NCBI RefSeq assembly: GCF_901905185.1
Contig: NZ_CABFMQ020000079.1
Location: forward strand, 16,765 to 80,764
Direction: 5' to 3'
DNA length: 64,000 bases
From: Methylocella tundrae
Lineage (GTDB): Bacteria; Pseudomonadota; Alphaproteobacteria; Rhizobiales; Beijerinckiaceae
Each line of letters starts with the position of its first letter. Positions within the stretch are counted from its first letter, which is position 1. Shown here piece after piece: positions 63,238-64,000 of this stretch. The notes beneath the pieces are model-generated. The model ran no database searches. It had not been told where the DNA came from and was given only the letters and a program-made list of their open reading frames with translations. The translations under genes and the position numbers were made by a program.

Positions 63238-63756
63238 GCCTTCGACCCTCGCTCAGGGCGCGAACAGAGGGCGCCGCCCCCGGATCCGCCGCTCCGGCGC
63301 AGCCGCGACGGCAGCCCGGCAGGTTCACGCCCTTAGTGATTATTGATGACCATTTCCGCATGAGGCTTCGAGACCGGAGCCAGACTCTTCCCGCAAACGC
63401 CGGCCATCGTCGATGACGATTGAGTCTGTTCGATTCGAGCCAATCCGGACGTTTTGCGATCGGGTTGCGAAAACCGTTCCATTTCATGCGGGCGGCCATT
63501 CGCGCTCCCCGCGGGCGCGCCAACGCTGACGCAGCGCCGGATTTGGGCGCGTGAAATGTCGGAAAGCTTGCAAAGAGCACGGCGCGCAACAGGCAGAGCC
63601 GCCGCGGAACGGACGAGGAACATCAGAGCGCAGAGAAATTTTCGGCGCTAAATCAAATTTAGGAGATTTGGCTGGCTTTCCTTGAGCGCGCGAGAGCTTT
63701 AGACTCAGCAAGGCTTAAGCAGAGCAAGACAGGCGCATCAGCCGGGGGTTGAGATC
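63238..63756. other. Divergent intergenic region before ppdK
   Basis: 519 bp without a credible gene; the long minus-strand frame at 63218-63589 is Arg-rich and unlike any family. Near 63649-63663 CTAAAT-CAA-ATTTAG is a short inverted repeat in an AT-rich patch, likely within the ppdK promoter. Confidence 0.4.
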
Positions 63757-64000
63757 TTGACGACAGAAAGCAGCACGCGGAAGACGAAATGGGTTTACGC
63801 GTTCGGCGGCGGCAAGGCCGAAGGGACGACCAAAATGCGCGACCTTCTCGGCGGCAAGGGCGCAAACCTCGCGGAGATGGCCAATCTCGGCCTTCCCGTG
63901 CCCCCCGGCTTCACCATTACGACGGAAGTCTGCACCTATTTCTACACGAACGGGAAGAGCTACCCGCCCGAACTCGAAGCCGATGTGAACGCGGCGCTCG
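63757..64000 (+). CDS. ppdK: Pyruvate, phosphate dikinase, N-terminal part (cut by window edge)
   Basis: 81 codons before the window ends. The start is TTG at 63757 with a G-rich site upstream. [12 protein letters not shown], then [37 protein letters not shown] is the highly conserved N-terminus of PPDK, the ATP-grasp entry. The enzyme interconverts pyruvate and PEP. With ppc in the same window this points to active C3/C4 exchange as in the serine cycle. The frame is intact to the edge. Confidence 0.93.
   Translation, partial: MTTESSTRKTKWVYAFGGGKAEGTTKMRDLLGGKGANLAEMANLGLPVPPGFTITTEVCTYFYTNGKSYPPELEADVNAAL

Noticed and set aside
63218..63589. 123-codon minus-strand frame before the AAA gene
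   Set aside because: Arg-rich, overlaps the AAA start, no ribosome binding site or family resemblance.

Overview
The window is high-GC chromosomal DNA of an alphaproteobacterium in the Hyphomicrobiales, most likely a facultative methylotroph or methanotroph of the Beijerinckiaceae (Methylocella-like). That placement is an inference. It rests on a complete trimethylamine/dimethylamine oxidation cluster, PEP carboxylase and pyruvate phosphate dikinase (serine-cycle style C3/C4 enzymes), a succinate:acetate CoA-transferase, class I PHB synthase, a Bradyrhizobium-type heme FixL with FixJ and FixK, the cell-cycle regulator SciP, and a second N-type ATPase. Nearly every gene has high-GC codon use; the exception is a small island at about 40.45-42.48 kb.

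Layout. 0-1.3 kb: the 3' part of a large serine recombinase running into an intact tRNA-Arg(CCG), followed by a 5' fragment of a second tRNA-Arg, which looks like the edge of an integrated element. 1.7-7.9 kb: housekeeping and small genes (two YdcH proteins, a PmtA-like methyltransferase, mnmA, sciP, yciB/ispZ, an RMD1 family protein, a type II HAD dehalogenase). 8.0-11.6 kb: ilvB-ilvH-ilvC behind a leader peptide rich in Leu/Ile/Val codons and an attenuator hairpin. 11.9-24.0 kb: a LuxR-type regulator and the methylated-amine locus (permease, GcvT-like protein, tmm, tdm, three-component dimethylamine monooxygenase, truncated globin). 24.5-28.5 kb: sulfite dehydrogenase sorAB, a YeiH-type exporter and a DUF302 protein. 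28.6-36 kb: an EmrAB-type efflux pair, an AcuI-like reductase, a tautomerase and an EF-G paralogue. 36-40.4 kb: ppc and ilvA. 40.45-42.48 kb: the small accessory island. 42.5-50.1 kb: an all-minus-strand block fixL-fixJ-receiver-[repeats]-fixK-phaC-MaoC/Pta. 50.2-53.0 kb: alcohol dehydrogenase and oleate hydratase. 53.1-59.7 kb: the nine-gene N-ATPase operon, preceded by a perfect FNR/FixK-type palindrome. 60-64 kb: CoA-transferase, an orphan AAA ATPase and the start of ppdK.

How the parts fit. The amine locus should convert TMA to TMAO (Tmm), TMAO to DMA plus formaldehyde (Tdm), and DMA to methylamine plus formaldehyde (DMA monooxygenase), with folate-binding GcvT-type modules placed to capture the C1 units. 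The 42.5-59.7 kb region reads as an oxygen-responsive block: FixL senses O2, FixJ and FixK relay the signal, and a perfect FixK-type site sits in front of the N-ATPase.

The most unusual signals are (1) a mosaic family of palindromic repeats whose CTAGAGC-type ends supply the stop codons of adjacent genes, (2) the FixK-type site linking FixLJ-K to the N-ATPase, (3) the ilv attenuator, (4) the globin attached to the heme N-demethylase genes, and (5) the accessory island with uncharacterised small genes. No CRISPR array, rRNA operon or intact insertion sequence was seen.
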